A stretch of DNA of 32,253 nt from Planctomycetota bacterium (GTDB lineage Bacteria; Planctomycetota; MHYJ01; WSZJ01; JACPWG01). The position numbers were made by a program, and so were the translations under genes. Positions 31,701 to 32,253 of the stretch are shown here, in pieces (the first letter of the stretch is position 1; each line of letters opens with the position of its first letter). The stretch is taken from positions 1 to 32,253 of the forward strand of contig JACPWG010000192.1 of NCBI GenBank assembly GCA_016197205.1, in the 5' to 3' direction. The notes below the pieces were generated by a model that saw only the letters and a list, made by a program, of their open reading frames with translations, had not been told where the DNA came from and ran no database searches.

Positions 31701-32253
31701 AGGAGATCGCCTCGCCGCAGTTCGAGGTTTCGTCGACCCTCGTGAGCCGGGTCTTCCGGACGGGGCGCGCGGTCCGCGTGTCGGACCCGAGCGGGGACTC
31801 GACGCTCCGGACGCAGCGCAGCATCGTGGAGCTGGGGATCGTGTCGGTCCTCGCCGTGCCGATCCAGTCGGAGGGGCAGGTGATCGGCGTGATCTACCTG
31901 GACACCCGGACGCTGGAGAAAGAACTGACCGCGGAGGACGAGGCGCTGGTCGCGGCCTTCGCCGAGCGGCTGGCGGGACCCGTGCAGGTTTCGAGCCGGC
32001 ACGCGGCCGCCGTGAAGGAGAGCGAGACCGCGCGGCGTGCGCTGGCCGACAGCCTGGAGGCCTGCCGCACGAAGTACGATTACAGGCAGCTCGTCGGCCA
32101 GGCGCCGGCGATGCGCGCCGTGTTCAAGCTGCTCGACCGCGCCACGGACACCAGCTACCCGGTGATCGTGAGCGGCGAAAGCGGCACGGGCGTGGAGCTG
32201 GTCGCTCGGGCGATCCACTTCAACGGCCCGCGGAAGGAGCGCGCGTTCATCTC
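25745..32253 (+). CDS. Giant Ser/Thr kinase-ATPase-TPR-GAF-GGDEF-GAF-sigma54-AAA+ fusion, 3' end beyond the window
   Basis: One open frame of at least 2,169 codons begins MLPTLINNRYRVLRELGEGG. Approximate domains are: kinase 9-275 (K40, HFD with D132, N137, D155FG); AAA-type ATPase 290-600 with P-loop GEAGLGCS (326-333); TPR/helical repeats 830-1385; GAF 1560-1720; GGDEF domain 1725-1890 with intact GGDEF at 1813-1817; second GAF 1928-2082; and the start of a sigma54-interaction AAA+ domain from 2113 (LVGQAPAMRAVFKLL, P-loop GESGTGVE at 2144-2151). Kinase, ATPase and TPR resemble PknK-type regulators, and the rest resembles bacterial enhancer-binding proteins. Both P-loops lack Lys (C332, V2150). 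Two Ala/Pro-rich linkers lie at about 478-595 and 1425-1550. No membrane segment is seen, so it is probably a cytoplasmic signal integrator. The C-terminus, including any GAFTGA motif or DNA-binding domain, is not visible. Confidence 0.9.
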   Translation, partial: MLPTLINNRYRVLRELGEGGMASVFLGEDILEGNRKLAIKVLLPEAARRDTIRHFQYEFSLLTRLRHPNLAAVYDFGNDPGTERFFFTCEFVEGQDFFEAAHGATLPEIADLAAQLCRALDYIHSKGLIHFDVKPSNVLVCPAAPGGRPVVKLLDFGLAGDEREVGDFRVRGTVHYMAPEIVRASRADRRADIYSLGVTLYQVLTGKLPFDGRTTQSVLRKHLVSPPPSPTFHRADLPPDLAQLVLRLLAKEPHERFSRPTEVIEALNRALSLTLEIETRATRESYILSGKLVGRQPQIDRIAATVEASLAPAPPANTPGCVLILGEAGLGCSRLLRETKYQVQLSGGAILVADATRNRTSPFGAFADLLRQLLGEVDPATTEDAALVEAMERYGAELVKVLPDLAARWSLAPSPALDSKEEALRLTDAISGFLLEAAVGRPMVLSLDNVEGADQGTLDTIRYLARNLALARQGRPVRAGTEPPGARASSTASTPETGRVQKGETVVLPAPSREASPAALGGIVWGVASGVGAAATSEASPTQGAAAPTTSAPAQREPSGVPQTAVLPRPSSDEDEQFDAPPPCAAPTPPRFLVLLGFRSGPGPVRKEADAWLTALRAMDTCETHELHRLADAEQRELLASMLGTADLPDALVQAAAEDGQGNPALIEAAVTAFVDQGVVFYRRNRWEVDPERLARRRPSAGALERIQARLAGLPPAALAACEVLAILDAPTDADLLAGVAGSVPSDLYPALATLRTMGLVVRDSLSDPATYALSDRATLEAVLAGLAPARRRSLSGRAALLLESRYAAEPAPHLDELARHFLASENPARGLRYILAAADRARKVYANELALTLYGGALAAISGSDPGQALDLKEKIAGIRQGMGDFAGASALHEEVLADPGAQADPRRRARVLVEAGRAAESKADLQRAVTTWREARRLAEEAGDLFLIAQATGLMAHTIAMTGKPAEAIQLCDELLPRVQGQDDAARILYGALGLSHLVSSSYPLALEWYAKRLEIDRRRGNPLEIAGASSNVGLVHLNSGDLPLAAERFAESLRLAESAQSIQAITYMNNLARCCRRMGEYKRAHDLHEKSLARTEKIGELSKLAFSTSGLALVLLEMGRFDDALRHYGESIRLFRKSGVNPMVAADCSNVGSAHLELANYVEAHRYLDEALSLSKNLKDKVAHASNLVTKGQALTAVGEWSQAADHIELGLALAREKGIKDLEALAHLAAAEMALATHRPTECRDALGRVEALLGSITYLYQAQDAHLRAGWVRARLGEFDAAEEHRRKGAAIVERCGLGSTRGLSLLTGAAVERTRGRRGFTDAFRSLNLLLQTCVKPEERWQAHALLATLHQDLGGIPEARHHCAEALKILEEVASLLPDAWRAGYLCVPDRQAVRTRSDALASYPTSARGAAVLSREKTDLLVTFAASGAGAGAGVGEPALADTAASRSPSATRLVGAPAAGAAPLEGEETAVVPAPPAPPPGSTETARVPAPIPTVTGPRSEVVFACDSTTARFPPGATVAATAPPGAGASAATVDTRLAANVQLAVDARDRLQEMVRSTHRLAREHNLEALLSAIMDAVIRLSGAQRGFLVLTLDGEPTTKVARGMNQADIHAPESQVSHSVLERAMRERRPVLSENALADERLATQRSVQALELRSVLCFPLEIRGAVCGAIYLDHRGVERAFTEDDLAWIEGFGDHVSIAIENAMLHARATQEPGTGLATRSHFLARLRAEVRQAKADGYPVALLLLDVDGVRLHNDLHGYAGGNQVLNHMSRILARTADEGEVAARIRVRHPEGPLAGRLGGDEFALLLPDVTADAALSIATQILSETSVNPPVFDREPCVYTASAGLAVYPVDAEDCDLLLLRADEALYNAKRAGRNRASSHSVGEGLCGDSSAGRGLASVDPELAKALPARDGMAVLGMLARILGTGMDLQRMLDLALGMLLDVTKAERGIILLKGSAEELRPISARRFTNEEIASPQFEVSSTLVSRVFRTGRAVRVSDPSGDSTLRTQRSIVELGIVSVLAVPIQSEGQVIGVIYLDTRTLEKELTAEDEALVAAFAERLAGPVQVSSRHAAAVKESETARRALADSLEACRTKYDYRQLVGQAPAMRAVFKLLDRATDTSYPVIVSGESGTGVELVARAIHFNGPRKERAFI

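Noticed and set aside
30293..32218. A 641-codon minus-strand frame opposite the GAF/GGDEF region
   Set aside because: It is opposite clearly conserved GAF and GGDEF domains and has no domain of its own.

Overview
This is a high-GC bacterial window. It is dominated by a conserved translation/transcription block on the minus strand, flanked by accessory genes. The organism is most likely a member of the Planctomycetota or a neighbouring deep-branching phylum. The pointers are an EF-Tu with a diverged switch I, a three-helix SecE, a very large Ser/Thr-kinase signalling fusion, and many short palindromic elements between genes. No 16S rRNA is present, so this placement is an inference (about 60% for Planctomycetota).

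Region 1 (1-2526): dispersed-repeat DNA, then a secreted transglutaminase-fold protein on the plus strand. Region 2 (about 2527-9316, all genes minus): in transcription order, an SPFH/prohibitin-like membrane protein, a small secreted-type gene broken by a one-base frameshift, two tandem ABC half-transporters of the cyclic-peptide-exporter (SyrD/PvdE/YojI) type, and a SAM-dependent methyltransferase with a disordered N-terminus. This looks like an uncharacterised export or membrane cassette. Region 3 (9317-9826): a gene-free spacer with a perfect hairpin-plus-T6 terminator facing the plus strand.

Region 4 (9827-25506, all minus) reads, in transcription order, tRNA-Thr(TGT), tRNA-Tyr(GTA), tRNA-Gly(TCC), tRNA-Thr(GGT), tuf, rpmG, tRNA-Trp(CCA), secE, nusG, rplK, rplA, rplJ, rplL, rpoB, rpoC, rpsL, rpsG. 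The first five genes keep the order of E. coli thrU-tyrU-glyT-thrT-tufB. Two strong sigma70-type promoters are readable, one before the first tRNA and one before tRNA-Thr(GGT)-tuf. fusA does not follow rpsG. Several spacers hold large hairpins (rplL-rpoB, rpoB-rpoC, rpsL-rpsG). S12 carries Arg at the position of E. coli Lys88, a classic streptomycin-resistance substitution.

Region 5 (25650-32253, plus): a divergent promoter drives one open reading frame that runs off the window after at least 2,169 codons. It fuses a Ser/Thr kinase, a degenerate AAA-type ATPase, TPR repeats, GAF, GGDEF, GAF and the start of a sigma54-type AAA+ domain. Both P-loops lack the catalytic lysine, and the two Ala/Pro-rich linkers share a repeated [EQ]T[AV]xxP[AR]P motif. 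This protein and the SPFH/ABC/methyltransferase cassette are the best candidates for undescribed biology here.
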